Assembly (NCBI RefSeq): GCF_040869045.1
Contig: NC_090323.1
Coordinates: forward strand, 260,528,392 to 260,592,391
From: Eurosta solidaginis
Taxonomy: Eukaryota > Arthropoda > Insecta > Diptera > Tephritidae
Reading direction: 5' to 3'
Length of the DNA: 64,000 nt
Part shown: in pieces, positions 1 through 11,527 of the stretch
How positions within the stretch are numbered: position 1 is the stretch's first letter
How the letters are laid out: every line of letters begins with the position of its first letter
The notes under the pieces: generated by a model
Database searches by the model: none
Seen by the model: the letters and a program-made list of their open reading frames with translations, nothing else
What the model was told of the DNA's origin: nothing
Translations under genes and position numbers: made by a program

Positions 1-480
1 TTCATTCCCACTGACTATCATGCTTTTTATGATAATTTGAGCCACGAAGATATATAAAATTAAATTCCATAAAAATGTTAACTTATAATCACATGTATTA
101 ATGTACTATGTATTTTTCAGTAATGAATACCGCTGGTTTATTTTAAATTGTCATTTTACATGAAAAAATCTTATTTTCGCTTTAAGATTAAACCAATTTG
201 AGAATCTTTAAACAAACTACGTACATTACATACATAAAATTAAAAAAACAACAACCACGCATATACAACATATATTTTCTTTTCGTAAGAACAGCAACCT
301 CGTAAGTACTCATAAATTATTTAAAATACTAAATCAGCAAAATATTTGTGTATATTTTTTCTTATGTAACAGAACGTCCTCTATTTAAAATTTGGTTATC
401 CTTAGAATTTCGAAAAAACTGATATCTCTAATAAAAATCAGTTTATTGGTTCTCCTGTAAACATAAGTGTTTGCCATTAC
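1..480. other. AT-rich stretch without recognisable gene
   Basis: No convincing coding or repeat structure seen. It may contain the decayed C-terminal end of Helitron copy A, whose helicase coding sequence can be followed on the minus strand down to about 480 and then lost. Confidence 0.5.
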
Positions 481-668
481 GTGGTTGAGGCAGTTACCAG
501 TCGATATACACTTTAACTTCGCCAGGAACTCTATCTAGAATTATGTTATTTATTTCGTCTACAATCTTATTCCTTGGTGAAATGATAGCCCGTTCGCCTA
601 GTCAAGTATATGGCTTGCTGGATAGCTCTTCAATATTTGAGTAAACTTCTGATATTAATTCGCTCACG
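481..668 (-). pseudogene. Helitron A helicase, C-terminal segment
   Basis: Minus-strand reading gives NVSELISEVYSNIEELSSKP, a stop, then ERAIISPRNKIVDEINNIIL and DRVPGEVKVY, the well-known block after the central Pif1 domain in Helitron proteins. It continues directly from the piece at 1046-1375 once the SINE at 681-1033 is removed. The final GQLYVALSR-type block is not found to the left. Confidence 0.75.
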
Positions 669-1045
669 TTATGTACCACACCGGCGACCACCGTGGTGTG
701 ATGGTAGCGTGCTCCGCCTACCACACCGTATGCCCTGGGTTCAAACCCCGGGCAAAGCAACATCAAAATTTTAGAAATAAGATTTTTCAATTAGAAGAAA
801 ATTTTTCTAAGCGGAGTCGCCCCTCGGCAGTGTTTGGCGAGCGCTCCGGGTGTATTTCTGCCATGAAAAGCTCTCAGTGAAAACTCATCTGCCTTGCAGA
901 TGCCGTTCGGAGTCGGCATAAAACATGTAAGTCCCGTCCGGCCAATATGTAGGGAAAATCAAGAGGAGCACGAAGAGAAGCTCGGCCTTAGATCTCTTCG
1001 GAGGTTATCGCGCCTTACATTTATTTTTTTTTTTTATGTAGCACA
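669..1045 (+). mobile_element. tRNA-derived SINE, full copy with target duplication
   Basis: The element itself is 681-1033. The head resembles a tRNA, closest by eye to tRNA-Gly: an A-box region GTGGTGTGATGGTAGCGTGC and a B box GGTTCAAACCC followed by GGGCAAAGCA. The body is unrelated to tRNA and ends in CGCGCCTTACATTTA plus a T-rich tail. It is flanked by TTATGTACCACA (669-680) and TTATGTAGCACA (1034-1045), a 12 bp duplication with one mismatch. It interrupts the Helitron A helicase. Related copies lie at 51672-52047, 27848-28135, 59140-59345 (minus) and a tail fragment at 31305-31365. Confidence 0.88.
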
Positions 1046-1375
1046 TTCCAAAGCTTGGAATCTACTATAAAGTAGCCCTGTGAACATTTTACCATCACCA
1101 ATATCTAATAAATCCTGGGGAAATGTGCCTAAAGTTCCGTTAAGATGCGCTCTCATGTTTGTTCGCAGACACAATTTTTCGAGGTGAATCCATAATAACG
1201 ATGATATGAAGCACGATTTAACAATATCAGCTCGAGTTCCTTTCGCCACTACTGGCAAAGTCTGACGGAAATCCCCTGCAAAAAGAATTGTTCTCCCACC
1301 AAAGGGTTTGTCGTTTGATCTTAGGACTTTTAATGTACGATGTACTGCTTCAATATGTGCACGGTTAGTCATTGT
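1046..1375 (-). pseudogene. Helitron A helicase, central Pif1 domain
   Basis: Minus-strand frame of about 110 codons with TNRAHIEAVHRTLK followed by GGRTILFAGDFRQTLPVV, the GDxxQ motif of Pif1-type helicases, then LEKLCLRTNMRA. It is cut on the left by the SINE and on the right by the TA-flanked MITE. The same block occurs at 15240-15470 in copy B. Pif1-like helicases in Helitrons unwind the donor strand during rolling-circle transposition. This copy is non-functional. Confidence 0.9.
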
Positions 1376-1376
1376 A

Positions 1377-1886
1377 CACTAGGGCGGGTCGATTTAAAAA
1401 TCGCTCATTGCTCTGTGAAAATCGTATTCTAGGGATTAAAACAAGAAACTTTGCCGAAGGAACCATACCTCTAAAACGAATTCTGGTGTCCCCCAATTTG
1501 GGTCGAACTTTTGGGTAGGGGCAAATTTTGAAAAATCCCACTTTGACCCATTTAGAGTGCTCCAATCGAGTCCAAATGTATGACCGACCCCCACTAACTT
1601 TGGAGGCCCGACCCACCGATGCCAGTTGGCACACCCCCTGGAACCCCCCTGGGGGTTCACCATACAAACATTTCAAATTATTTTATTGCAAATTTTTTTA
1701 TTTGTTTATACGTAATAATAAAATGTTACGTATACGCAGTGGTGCACCTCTTTTCAGTTGGTATGGATATGTTTGTGCTGATTTTTTCATGTAAAGTGCA
1801 AAACCGGCGATTTTTTGAAATGAATATGATTTTTTTAGAGCAACGGGCGATTTTTTTGCCTCCCCACAAATCGACCCGGCCTACTG
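1377..1886. mobile_element. TA-flanked MITE with CACTAGGGCGGG ends, copy 1
   Basis: The left end is CACTAGGGCGGGTCGATTT; the right end inverted reads CAGTAGGCCGGGTCGATTT. TA dinucleotides flank both sides (1375-1376, 1887-1888). Deleting the element plus one TA gives a sequence matching the uninterrupted site in Helitron copy B near 15460-15475 (ATTGTAGACTCATCCCACAC there). TA duplication and CAG-type ends suggest Tc1/mariner mobilisation; no transposase is inside. A second copy is at 44790-45422. Confidence 0.85.
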
Positions 1887-1888
1887 TA

Positions 1889-2400
1889 CACTCATCCCAC
1901 ACTATAAGAATTGCCTCTTGTATTATTTTAGCCAGTGACCCGTTCTTTCGAATGGAACAAAGCTTTTTTCTAGGAGGGACACGTTTAAGGGTAATTTATA
2001 ACTTGAGTGGGCTGTTCGACCACCAGATAAAAGAATCGCTGCAATTCCAGATGATGCTACAGCCAGCGCCACGTGAGCTTTACATCTGGCATATGCGAGA
2101 AGAAGATTAAGTGAAAAGGTTTTTCCACAACCAGCAGGAGCATCTAAGAAAAATTATTGACCTCTTTTGTTTTCAATGCTGCCAACGACTTTATCATATG
2201 TCAACTGCTGATCCGAAACCATTTTCGATGTATTAGCTTGAAGTAGTCATTTAAATAATTTAAGTCACATGGGCGCCTCAGGATTGGCTCAAAAGAGCAT
2301 TCCAGTCATCGAATATCACGATTTGGGGAAGGCAACCCAAAACCGGATAAATATTTTTTGCTAAGGCCTATTACTTTGTCCTCGATGTCAATCAAACCTT
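1889..2400 (-). pseudogene. Helitron A helicase, Walker A segment
   Basis: Reading the minus strand gives SKMVSDQQLTYDKVVGSIEN, then FLDAPAGCGKTFSLNLLLAY, containing the Walker A motif GCGKTF, then VALAVASSGIAAILLSGGRT. Upstream at about 2270-2340 GLPSPNRDIRWLECSFEPIL is readable, another block typical of these proteins. A stop and frame changes are present. Copy B keeps the VALAVASSGIAATLL part but has lost the Walker A block. Confidence 0.8.
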
Positions 2401-2539
2401 AATAGAAATGTTAACTACTTATTCAATCATTATCATAAAGGGCCAATTATACTTGCATAGCATAGCAGGAGGCCACAGCAACATTGCTCTCACAAACAAT
2501 ATCTGTTCAATGTTATTTGCGTGTTCTTGGTTATACTAC

Positions 2540-2821
2540 ACAGTGCATTGCATTGCATTGCATGGAATTCTGTTAAATTTTGATTTCCATGTATGCGCTA
2601 TTCGCGTGACTCTTTCACTCTTCATGTTGTTAACATTGTTATTGTAAAGAGTGGAAAAATGAGCATCACTCTCAGATTGCTTGATTGTGTTTGTGTACAT
2701 TTTACTTACTAACTTTGTTTGTGGGGTGCTTCTTGTTAGTGATGGCCTATGTACGCTACGTAAAGTATAACCAGCTCTATGTTTCACATGCTATGTACTG
2801 CTTTGTCATGCAATGCACTGT
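2540..2821. mobile_element. Short element with 14 bp inverted ends
   Basis: ACAGTGCATTGCAT at 2540-2553 is repeated inverted at 2808-2821. It lies in a stretch (about 2400-2880) that interrupts the Helitron coding order. No coding. The target duplication is not clear, so the class is uncertain. Confidence 0.5.
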
Positions 2822-2884
2822 AAGTATAATTAGATCTTTATAGTGGTAAAATTTCTTCTAACCTTGATTTATTAAATCTTTAGA

Positions 2885-3865
2885 AATTTGTAGATCGGGA
2901 TCGTTGCCTTCTGCGTTCATTGAAAATGAAGTCTTCACAGAAGTCATTCTTGAACGTGTTCCATAATAACTCAGCTGAAAAAAAACTATTAAAATGGAAA
3001 ATAACTCTGTTAGCCTTGGCGGCGAATGCAAAAGAGCTGCATCAGCTATGGCATTTTTCCAATGGTCGTCGTTTTACAAAAGTTGTAGTTCTCTGCAAGC
3101 GGCTTGAAAAGTTGGGAAAACTACACCATTTACAGTCGTCAAGCTTTCAAAAGAGGTATCACCTCGAATATTGTGAAGCAATAAACGTATATAAAAACAT
3201 TCCGTTTGATTGGGATGTACATTGTAAACTCTACCAAGCACCGAATCATTTTTAATCCCTGGGTTACCTTACCGCGCTTCCGTCTGGAAAACTTAGTATT
3301 GCTCCACGTATATAAGACGGCACTTCATGATAAAGAATAGTTCAAAAAATGCCATCAACGTAGTTTTACGGGGGTTTGCCAGAACTCGGTGTACATTATC
3401 TTCCGAAAAGTACACTCGTTGTCCATTCACTAAATGCACTGCTAATTGTATACCAGTTGGATTTCGCTCATGGATGGGAAAATCAAAAAAAAACCCCAGA
3501 AAAACTCTGAAGTGCTTATATCCCGACCGTTGAGTTATTTTTGAATCTCATCCGAAGTATTTTGAAAAGAAAATGTAGCTTGATCTGTGCCCTTATTAAC
3601 ATATTTGCAAATGTATTTAATAGCTTTAACGGAATGACGGTATTCAACGTTAATATGTGCCGACAAAAATCGCAGGAGTACAGGGAAATAAGGAACAACC
3701 CATCTATTGTCTATCCTGGTCATAGTTCCACGTACATCAAGGTCGGCAGTATTACCTCCGTTTTCGGGACACCGTCTTCGGTATGTTGGGTAGCCATCTT
3801 CGCCAGACTGCGTCTCTGCGCTATAATTGCGGTGAAATCTCTTCACACACTTACCATCTGCCATG
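2885..3865 (-). pseudogene. Helitron A Rep C-terminal and middle region
   Basis: The minus strand reads in order RIDNRWVVPYFPVLL, AIKYICKYVNKGTDQA, FPIHERNPTGIQLAVHL, FYIRLLLHNIRGDTSFESL and NGVVFPTFQAACREL. The YICKY block matches the twin-tyrosine motif of Helitron Rep, which attacks DNA in rolling-circle replication; both tyrosines survive here. Frameshifts and stops are frequent after that. Cut at 3865 by the LINE insertion; the Rep continues at 8279. Confidence 0.85.
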
Positions 3866-4507
3866 GGGGCTAAGATACTTGGCTTGGATATCATAAGTGG
3901 TTTCAGGCTCTGGATCAGGGACTGATATCAGTCTTAGACCGGCCATAGTGACGAATGTCACGCGTGATTAGTTATCACGTCCTGCACGAGGTGCCCCTGC
4001 TTCTACTGATAATGGCGGATCTAGAGAGGACAACTCGATAAAACCCGCACCCCTTGAGTCATTGTGCCGAGCTCAGGGGAGGGAGAGTCAAGATCGGTAC
4101 ACAACGGTGACGAACTGGACTGTTTTAGGACTTTGATTTCACATGACATTTTGACTTGATGACATTGGGCTGGTAGGTGCGGTATTCTGCCACTTTAGTA
4201 GGTCGGGGTGAAACCCTACCAAAATGGCTGGTAGGCTAATGCTGCACCTGCCCACGTCCCGTTAAAACCGTGGCGGGCCTCAAGGTACGTTCCGGCTCCG
4301 TCGCCGTTAAGTTGGTGGTGTAGGTGCGGTTGAAGATTTTCCCGCTTCGCGTCCGGTCTGGCTCTGAACGCATTACTCATAAGGTAATGCGTCAACCCTC
4401 GCGTGGCCTTCCTGCGTAGCATAGATAACCACGAGATCGTTAAAGGGCGACTACACAATCGGCTCCGGATAGCGGCCTTGAGGGGGGACTTTTTTTTTTT
4501 TTTTAGA
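3866..4507 (+). other. 5' region of the RNase-H LINE
   Basis: GC-richer than the host DNA and with no convincing ORF1. It ends in a run of 14 T followed by AG just before the ORF2 ATG at 4508. It may be an untranslated leader or the relic of a deleted ORF1. Confidence 0.6.
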
Positions 4508-7500
4508 ATGGACAATACTAATACGAATCCGCCAAGGATGGGGTGCGGAAGAAGAGCGCTTTTGATGGAAATCCGTCAAATCAATCTTCAGCACTCTAAG
4601 GCGGCTTCCGCAAATTTGTTGCTCTGCCTTGAAAAAGGCGGAGTGGATATAGTCCTTGTCCAGGAGCCGTGGCTGAGTAGTAACGGCAGTAAGATTTCTG
4701 GATTAAGGACTGGAAAATTCAACACCTTGGTGCATGGGGAGGCAAGTAGGCCTAGATCCTGTGTGCTTGTTAAAAAAAGAGATTAAAACTTTTATTCTCT
4801 CTAATTTCAGCAATGCTGACGTAACCACGGTCTGCCTCGAGCGAGGAAGTAATGAAATGTGGGTGGTCTCAGCGTACATGCCCCACGGGGACGTAGTGGG
4901 ACCACCACCTGCGATACTGGGTGAAATCACCGCTGAAGCAAGGCGGAGAGGTGTTGGCGTGATCATCGGTGCCGATGCAAATGCCCATCATAGCATTTGG
5001 GGAAGCTCGGATACCAACACTAGAGGTGAGTCTTTATTTACTTTTATTGTAGATGAAGGACTTTGTATATGTAATAGGGGGAATGACCCGACTTTTATTA
5101 CTGCGTTAAGGGAGGAGGTCCTGGACCTCACCCTGGTTAGTAGAGAACTGGAAGGTCGGATATCTGGATGGAGGGTTCTCAACGAGCACTCCTTCTCTGA
5201 TCACCGATATATTCAGTTCTCAGTGAACGAAGAACGTCCCGGTAAAATATCTTTTACTTGTATTGTAGGAAGCTGGGAGAGCTACTGCCTGCGGTGCCTA
5301 TCATTAGTTCGGGCCTGTCCGAATCTGAGATAGACGTTCTGGTGGAAAACTTCACCTCGGCAAGCAATAGCGCCTTTCAGCTGTCCTGCCCATTGAAAAC
5401 TTACAGGGGGAAGGGCAAGCCGCCCTGGTGGTCGGATTCTCTTGATGACCTAAGAGCGTCCAGTCGGCGGCTCTTCAACAGAGCCAGGAGGAGTAAATTA
5501 CCCTCGGACTGGGAGCTCTATAAGGTGAGTCTGGGTATTTATAAATATGAAATAAGGATAGCCAAGCGAGATGCATGGCGAAGCTTCTGCGAAAACGTAG
5601 AAGGCTGCAATGAATCCGCGAGATTTAGAAAAATACTCTCTAGGAACCCCGCTCCTCTGGGGTATCTGAGAGATGATGGTGGGGACTGGTCGATGAGTAG
5701 CGAGGAGTCCCTAAGGCTTTTACTGGACAATCATTTTCCCGATGTCCCAGTTGCGCAGGGATCTTCGCCTGCATGGTCGGCGGTCGTTGGTCATGCAGAA
5801 GTGCCTGCCATTCCAATACGGGAAAGTCAGATAACCTGGGCTATAGGGTCGTTCAAGCCCTATAAGCCTCCGGGCCCGGATGGAATCATTCCTGCGCAGC
5901 TTCAAAGGTCTTTGGGGGTTTCCTGCCGCTGGTTGGCCATCATATATACTAACTGCATCAGGCTTAACTATATCCCGAAGTCTTGGCACACGGTTAGGGG
6001 TATTTTCATTCCGAAGGCCGGCAGAAGCTCTCATGTATCACCTAAGGATTTCAGGCCAATCAGTCTCTCGTCGTTTCTTCTTAAGACGTTTGAGCGGTTG
6101 ATTGACCTGTACCTACGGGAAAGGATACCTCGGGGGTTACTGTCGGCTTCACAACATGCGTACTGCAAGGGCAGATCGACGGAAACGGCTCTCCATTCGA
6201 TTGTAAAGCAAATAGAGGGGTCCCTAGAACACAAAGAGTATGCTCTGGGTGCCTTTCTAGACATCGAGGGAGCTTTTAACAATGTCTTACCGGGGTCAAT
6301 CGAAAGAGCTCTGGTGGGTTTAGGAGTCGAGGCGGCTCTGGTTGAATTTATTAGCAAACTTCTATGCGGCAGAATTGTCGCAGCGGAGTGGGGAGGGGCC
6401 ATAATTAAGAGGAAGGTGTGCAGGGGCACGCCACAGGGGGGTGTCCTATCTCCTCTCCTCTGGGTTGTGGTAGTCAACGAGCTTCTTGTGGAGCTGGAAG
6501 CCAATGGTTGTCGGGTGGTTGCCTATGTAGATGACCTCGCTATCCTAGTCAGAGGCAAATTTCTGGGCGCCCTGCGCGATGTTCTTCAGGGCTACCTGGA
6601 TACTGTGGCTAGGTGGGCTGAATCATGTGGATTGGCGGTCAACCCGGGAAAAACGGAATTGGTCCTTTTCACAAGAAGATATAAGGTGCCCGATTTCAGA
6701 ACTCCCTCGATTGGAGGGGTACCGTTGGTACTTTCTGATAGGGTTAAATATTTGGGGATTGTTTTGGACAAGAAACTGTCCTGGAGACCCAATGTGGAAG
6801 ATCGGGCCAGGAAGGCCGCCATTGCCTTGTACTGCTGCAGAGGAGCTATCGGAAAGAGATGGGGACTCTCGCCAAGAATAGTACACTGGCTTTATGAGAT
6901 GGTGGTCAAACCGATTCTGCTATATGGGGTGCTGGTCTGGTGGAAAGCACTGGACACGGCGAGCACCTCCAAAATGTTAGTGGCAGTGCAACGGACGGCG
7001 CTGATCGGTATCAGTGGCGCTCTAAAAACTACGCCTACCTTGGCACTGAACGTCATGCTGAACATATACCCAGTAGATATTGCGGGAAAGGCGGCCGCGG
7101 CAAGGTCGTTGGTCAGGCTTCGTGATATGGGATATAGACTTTCTGACCGCGGACACTCTAGCCTTCTTACCAGTTTCGACTTCATCCCGGACAGAACGGA
7201 CTACTGTATGCCGATAACAGCTCCCTATACAACCTTCACCCCAGTTATTCCAGAGAGAGAGGATTGGGGAAGAGGAATTATCTGGGGCATGGGACCGGTT
7301 AACTTGTTCACGGATGGGTCAAAGCTGGATGGAAAGGTTGGTGGGGGGGGGGGGGGGGGGTCTTTTGTCAAGAGCTAAATTTAAGCCGCAAGTTTAAGTT
7401 GGCTGATCACTGCAGTGTATTCCAAGCGGAAATTGCTGCGATTAAGGATGCGGTGGATGGAATGCTATCCAGTGCTACCACGGTTAGGGAATTTAACATC

Positions 7501-8154
7501 TACTCTGATAGCCAATCGGCTATCAAGGCCTTGAGCTCAACTACAGTGCGATCGAGGGTGGTCTGGGAGTGCCTGACCTCGCTTGCGATTGCATCGAATT
7601 ATTTTACAATTAAGATTATCTGGGTCCCGGGCCATAGTGATATCCCGGGTAACTGTCAAGCGGATCTCTTAGCCCGCATCGGTACAACTGAACCGGATGA
7701 AGATGGCTGTAGGGACTTCGGGATCCCGCTGGCCACCTGTGGATTGCTCCTCCATAGCTGGGCCTCGAATCAGCTCAGCAAACGTTGGGCGGATACCACG
7801 TCTTGCAGGGTAGCAAGATCTTTCTGGCCGAAAGTGGATGGCAGGAGGTCTGCTGAAATAATTGGGTTCACTAAGGCTCACCTATCAATGGTCATTGGGG
7901 TTTTGACAGGGCACTGTCCCATGGGTATCCATGCGGTACGTCTCAATATACTGGAAACTCCATCCTGCTGCAGCTGTATGGAGGATGATGAGGTGGAATC
8001 ACCAAATCACCTTATGCTTGATTGTCCAGCTTTTGCCAGAATTAGGCGAAAGTACTTCGGTCGCGACTCACTTGGATCTCCCGAGGATATATCCAAAGTT
8101 GAGATCGGTATCATTCGGAGCTTTATCGTTGCTACCCAACGATTCTCTAAGTAG
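4508..8154 (+). pseudogene. LINE ORF2: endonuclease, reverse transcriptase, RNase H (frameshifted)
   Basis: Copies LINE RNA into a nicked target. The ATG at 4508 opens MDNTNTNPPRMGCG; the APE-type endonuclease shows LVQEPW, GADANAHHSIWGS and FSDHRYIQF. The frame changes near 4775 at an A-run and again near 5240-5260. The RT shows FLDIEGAFNNV, GTPQGGVLSPLLW and the active site AYVDDLAIL near 6520. RNase H starts LFTDGSKLDGKVGGG near 7300, where an 18-G run (7343-7360) shifts the frame, and continues YSDSQSAIKAL and WVPGHSDIPGN. A C-terminal CCSCMEDDEVESPNHLMLDC zinc-knuckle-like block follows. Only three frameshifts separate it from an intact protein, so it is young. Confidence 0.92.
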
Positions 8155-8278
8155 CTGGATCTAGGTCACCGTTATTTTTGGTGTATGTGGTATCACAACG
8201 GACCTTCGTGTTGTCCAAGTGAGCTATCCTTATCAGGGCAGCTACCACCTAACCTATCCTATCCTACCATCTGCCATG

Positions 8279-9145
8279 CATAGGGAAAATATATTATGCT
8301 GTCCACATGGTCCATGTATCATATTTTTGCACACATTTTCGTATAGGAGTGGGTCATCGCATTGGCTGGGTATTTCAGCACAAATAATGCTACCTATTTC
8401 GTTTGCTTGCATTTTTGTCTGCAGCTAAAGCAATATATGACAATACGGTAACCCACGTTTTTGCCATTCTATTGAGACCATGTGTCACCTAACTTCTCCA
8501 AATATGCATTTTTTGTTTAAAATAAACATTAGCTTTCTCATTTTTCTTTTAATGAAAAACTCTAGCTACAATATCATGTCGATCATATGACTTTTGTGAA
8601 TCAAAAAGCTCTTGAGTTATTTCTGGCCATTCAGATTACATGTGAATATTATAAATAAATCAGGGCGTCCATAATGACGTACATATGTCATCGCGTCTTG
8701 TGTTTTTCCCTGCATATAACGCGCTGAGCCCGTAAATGGCGATGGAAGTATAACTTTTTGGCCTATAGTAGAAGCATTAATATTAGAATCTTCATTGATA
8801 GTATCACGTAAATGTATATATTCTTCAGCACGTATTTTTTGCTGATTTCTCCGTATGAAATTCAATCTTTCGGAAATCATCTTTGCCATTATGTCCACGG
8901 AGTATTGATTCAATAAATTTTTAAAATAATGAAAGTGATTTAAACATTCATGAACCGGTGAGCATAGAACTGCATGCAAGATATATATTTTGTTTGATCA
9001 CAATTTGGCATGCTTAAACAGTATCCGCCTTCTCCTCTTACAAACATGGTCGGATATTGAAGAGGATCATACGCTCGATGTAGTTCAGAGAGTCGTTGGA
9101 GTTGCCTTGTGCGACAGTGCAATACAATATCTCTAGGCCCCTTGT
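8279..9145 (-). pseudogene. Helitron A Rep, catalytic region
   Basis: Continues the Rep interrupted at 3865. The minus strand reads NMIHGPCGQHNIFS, GLPYCHILL, MISERLNFIRRNQQK, HLRDTINEDSN and VILPSPFTGSARYMQGKTQD, then YGRPDLFIIFTCN and LHRAYDPLQYP. The HUH metal-binding motif reads YCH: the first histidine is tyrosine (copy B has HCH). Broken at 9146 by the hAT MITE. Confidence 0.85.
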
Positions 9146-10110
9146 CTTCGTCTTAATGTTGGCCGATCCCGTGATATTTGAGGAACAATGCTATCTGTGA
9201 CTGTGACCTCTCACTCACAGCGGCTTTTAACCGTTATAGCTCCGACACAAAAGCAGTTTTTCATATAGATGATTTTAGCACAAGCTTATGCATTATGAGT
9301 AGATTGCACGTATTTTTATGGAGAATGGTAGAATGAACGACACTGGCGCCATCTGATATTGAAAAGTACCCAACTCCTCAATTTTGCTCCAAGCAAATCA
9401 TAAGAAGAATTTGACATTTGCGTTGGCTAAGGGTGTTGGCACACTTTGCAAGTGAAATTATTTTTCCCACTAGTTGGTAGATTTTCTAACATTTTTCACA
9501 TTTAAAAACTGCAATATAACAATCGAATACGACACAAAATATGTTAGCAAGTATTTTTGTTGTATAGGGAGAATGTTCACGACAGTGCTTTGCGAAATTT
9601 TGTATGTGAATGGGCAAGGCGTTATAAACTTCAATTGCCAAGTCTGAAGTTCCTTCATATTTACAAACGCAACATCTTGGTTGATTGTGACGATGCTATT
9701 GGAATGCATAAGCTTGTGTTAAACGCATCTATATGAAAAATGTCATTGTACTGCGGCCTTTACTGTGAGTGAAAAAAAAAAAAAACAAATACCGCCAACA
9801 GGAATCAGTTTTATATTTTTCCCTGCGGATTGTGTTGCGAATAATAAACTCTGCGTAATTTTTTGGGACATCTACTGTTATTCAGTCGCAGTTTAAGTAA
9901 CTTACTCATTGTATTGGTCCATAACATAGAAGCGATTTGTTCCTGTGATGAGAGCCATGTTTGAGTCTGTGATTGGTAATGGGAAATAATGTTGTCACAG
10001 GCAATCAGTCACGAATATTCCTTGTATGCTGTCACTGAAATGTACTGTGATATTTCAGTAGCTGTGACAAAATCACAGGTGCACGGATATTTGCCAACTC
10101 TACTTCGTCT
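9146..10110. mobile_element. hAT-type MITE with 8 bp duplication and inner foldback
   Basis: The element is 9154-10102, flanked by CTTCGTCT at 9146-9153 and 10103-10110. The ends are TAATGTTGGC and, inverted, TAGAGTTGGC. Eight-base duplications and this end type fit hAT transposons. Excision rejoins Helitron Rep sequence that copy B has uninterrupted at 17170-17215. Inside, 38 bp arms (9257-9294 and 9703-9740, three mismatches) form a second inverted repeat. No transposase gene is present. Confidence 0.85.
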
Positions 10111-10640
10111 ATCAAAAGGACGGCTACTTCATTTACTAAAGGTGCATTATATCGTCCTCTGTGATCATTAGCCGGTAATTTGTCCGAGTACCTATATAAT
10201 TAACCGAAAATCATTCGCAGACTCGGGCGTGGACATATGTTCTATATTGCACATAAAGTTTGAAATTAATGAGTTATACATGTGCAATAAATTGTGAAGC
10301 ATTTCAATAACTTCCACATTTAACGAAGGATTCATGTTTGAGCGAATAGATGTTTGGCCAGCTTCATAAATAAAATAAATTTGTAAGTATTTAGCAAGTA
10401 GATCCGGTTCTGGCAATAATGGTCCAATGAGGTGGTATACCTGCCCTTGAATTTTGTATGCCGGCATAAAATTGCCTTCGCTTATCTCATGTGTAAAAAA
10501 ACACCTCATTTGAAATAAACTATTGTACTTTCTTGCATTATTTAGAAAATGCTTTGATAATGGATGATTACCAAGAATTAGGGACTTTAGCGGATCCAGT
10601 GGCTCCTGAAGATTAGAAATAATAACTTTGCCTCCCGCAC
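10111..10640 (-). pseudogene. Helitron A Rep, N-terminal region
   Basis: The minus-strand frame includes GNFMPAYKIQGQVYHLIG, LLPEPDLLAKYLQIYFI and SNMNPSLNVEVIEMLHNLL, then TPESANDFRLII. This is the conserved stretch after the APGLCC block in Helitron proteins. The residues beyond are degraded and the N-terminus seen in copy B is not readable here. Confidence 0.8.
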
Positions 10641-10869
10641 AACAAAGACCTGGTGCTTCGCAATCCCCATCGCAAGTAAATAAATGCAGGTGTGCGATTT
10701 ACCATCTCCTTTCCCGGCGCTTTTTATTCCTCTGCCCTCTGCTGCTGCCCCTAACCGCCATTCTCATTCTACTCCATCCTTACCCTCACCTTCACCCTCA
10801 TATTTGGAATAATAACCCCAAAAATAAGAAATATTCATATAAAGACGGTTTTGTATAGATGTAACCGTC

Positions 10870-11346
10870 AATACCTTTTCTTTGATACCCATAATATATG
10901 TATATAAACCTTCTGAGGTTACCATGGTCCACATTTTCGATATCTCCCAAACCAACTAAAGTAACAAAATTAAAACTACCTTGCATTAATATCCTCGTCA
11001 ATGCCTATCGTTTGATACCCATATCGTGGGAACACATTATAGAGTTATCCTGGTCCACATTTTGGTCAATATCTTGCAAACCAAGTTGGATATTGAAATG
11101 AAATCAACTGTACATTAAAACCCTCGTCGGTACCTGTCGTTTGATACCCATATCACATGACCACATTTTAGGGTTACCCTGGTCCACATTTTGGTCGACA
11201 TCTCAAAAATATTTCTAAACCTTTGCAGTTTTTTTAGCCTATAACCATGTCGAGCCACCACCAAATCTATGTTTAAAACTTCATCTCAATCGGTTCAGCC
11301 GTTCTCGAGCTTTGCGGTCCAGAAAAAACGGCTTTCAAAATATATA
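10870..11346. repeat. Helitron A 5' subterminal tandem array
   Basis: GGTCCACATTTT-type landmarks recur at 10926, 11052 and 11181, giving periods of 126 and 129 bp. Each unit also holds GTTTGATACCCATATC and a GATATCT-like block. This is the same monomer as in Helitrons B and C and in family R. It is followed by a Helitron 5' subterminal block, GGTCCAGAAAAAACGGCTTT. The 230 bp before it (10641-10869) hold only a CT-rich microsatellite-like stretch. Confidence 0.75.
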
Positions 11347-11527
11347 TCTTAATATATAAAAAACACGTGTCACACAATTGAGGCCAATGGACTCCTAAAC
11401 TACTGAACCGATTTTGAATTTGTTTTGCACCCCGTGTGTATTTTTATCTAACTTGAAATATAGGATAGGTGACTGAGTTACTAGGGTCTCGTGATATAGG
11501 CCAAAACGTGGACTCGGGTACCCCTAG

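Larger units (their letters stand above)
3852..8278 (+). mobile_element. RNase-H LINE (LOA/I-like), nearly full length, with 14 bp duplication
   Basis: The element is 3866-8264, flanked by TACCATCTGCCATG at 3852-3865 and 8265-8278. Excising it rejoins the Rep sequence of Helitron A. It starts GGGGCTAAGATACTTGG, has a GC-richer ~640 bp 5' region without a convincing ORF1, then one long ORF2 with endonuclease, reverse transcriptase and RNase H, and ends in a CCTAACCTATCCTATCC-type tail. Base composition is clearly more GC-rich than its surroundings, as expected for a recent insertion. Confidence 0.92.

Noticed and set aside
683..757. Possible functional tRNA gene
   Set aside because: Resembles tRNA-Gly with A and B boxes but the acceptor stem does not pair and it is fused to a repeated SINE body.
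1619..2110. 163-codon plus-strand open frame
   Set aside because: Spans the MITE edge and antisense Helitron helicase; no conserved domain.
2920..3255. 111-codon plus-strand open frame
   Set aside because: Antisense shadow of the Helitron middle region, which reads sensibly on the minus strand.
4208..4515. 99-codon minus-strand open frame at the LINE 5' end
   Set aside because: Lies antisense to the LINE leader and ORF2 start; Lys-rich start comes from the T-run.
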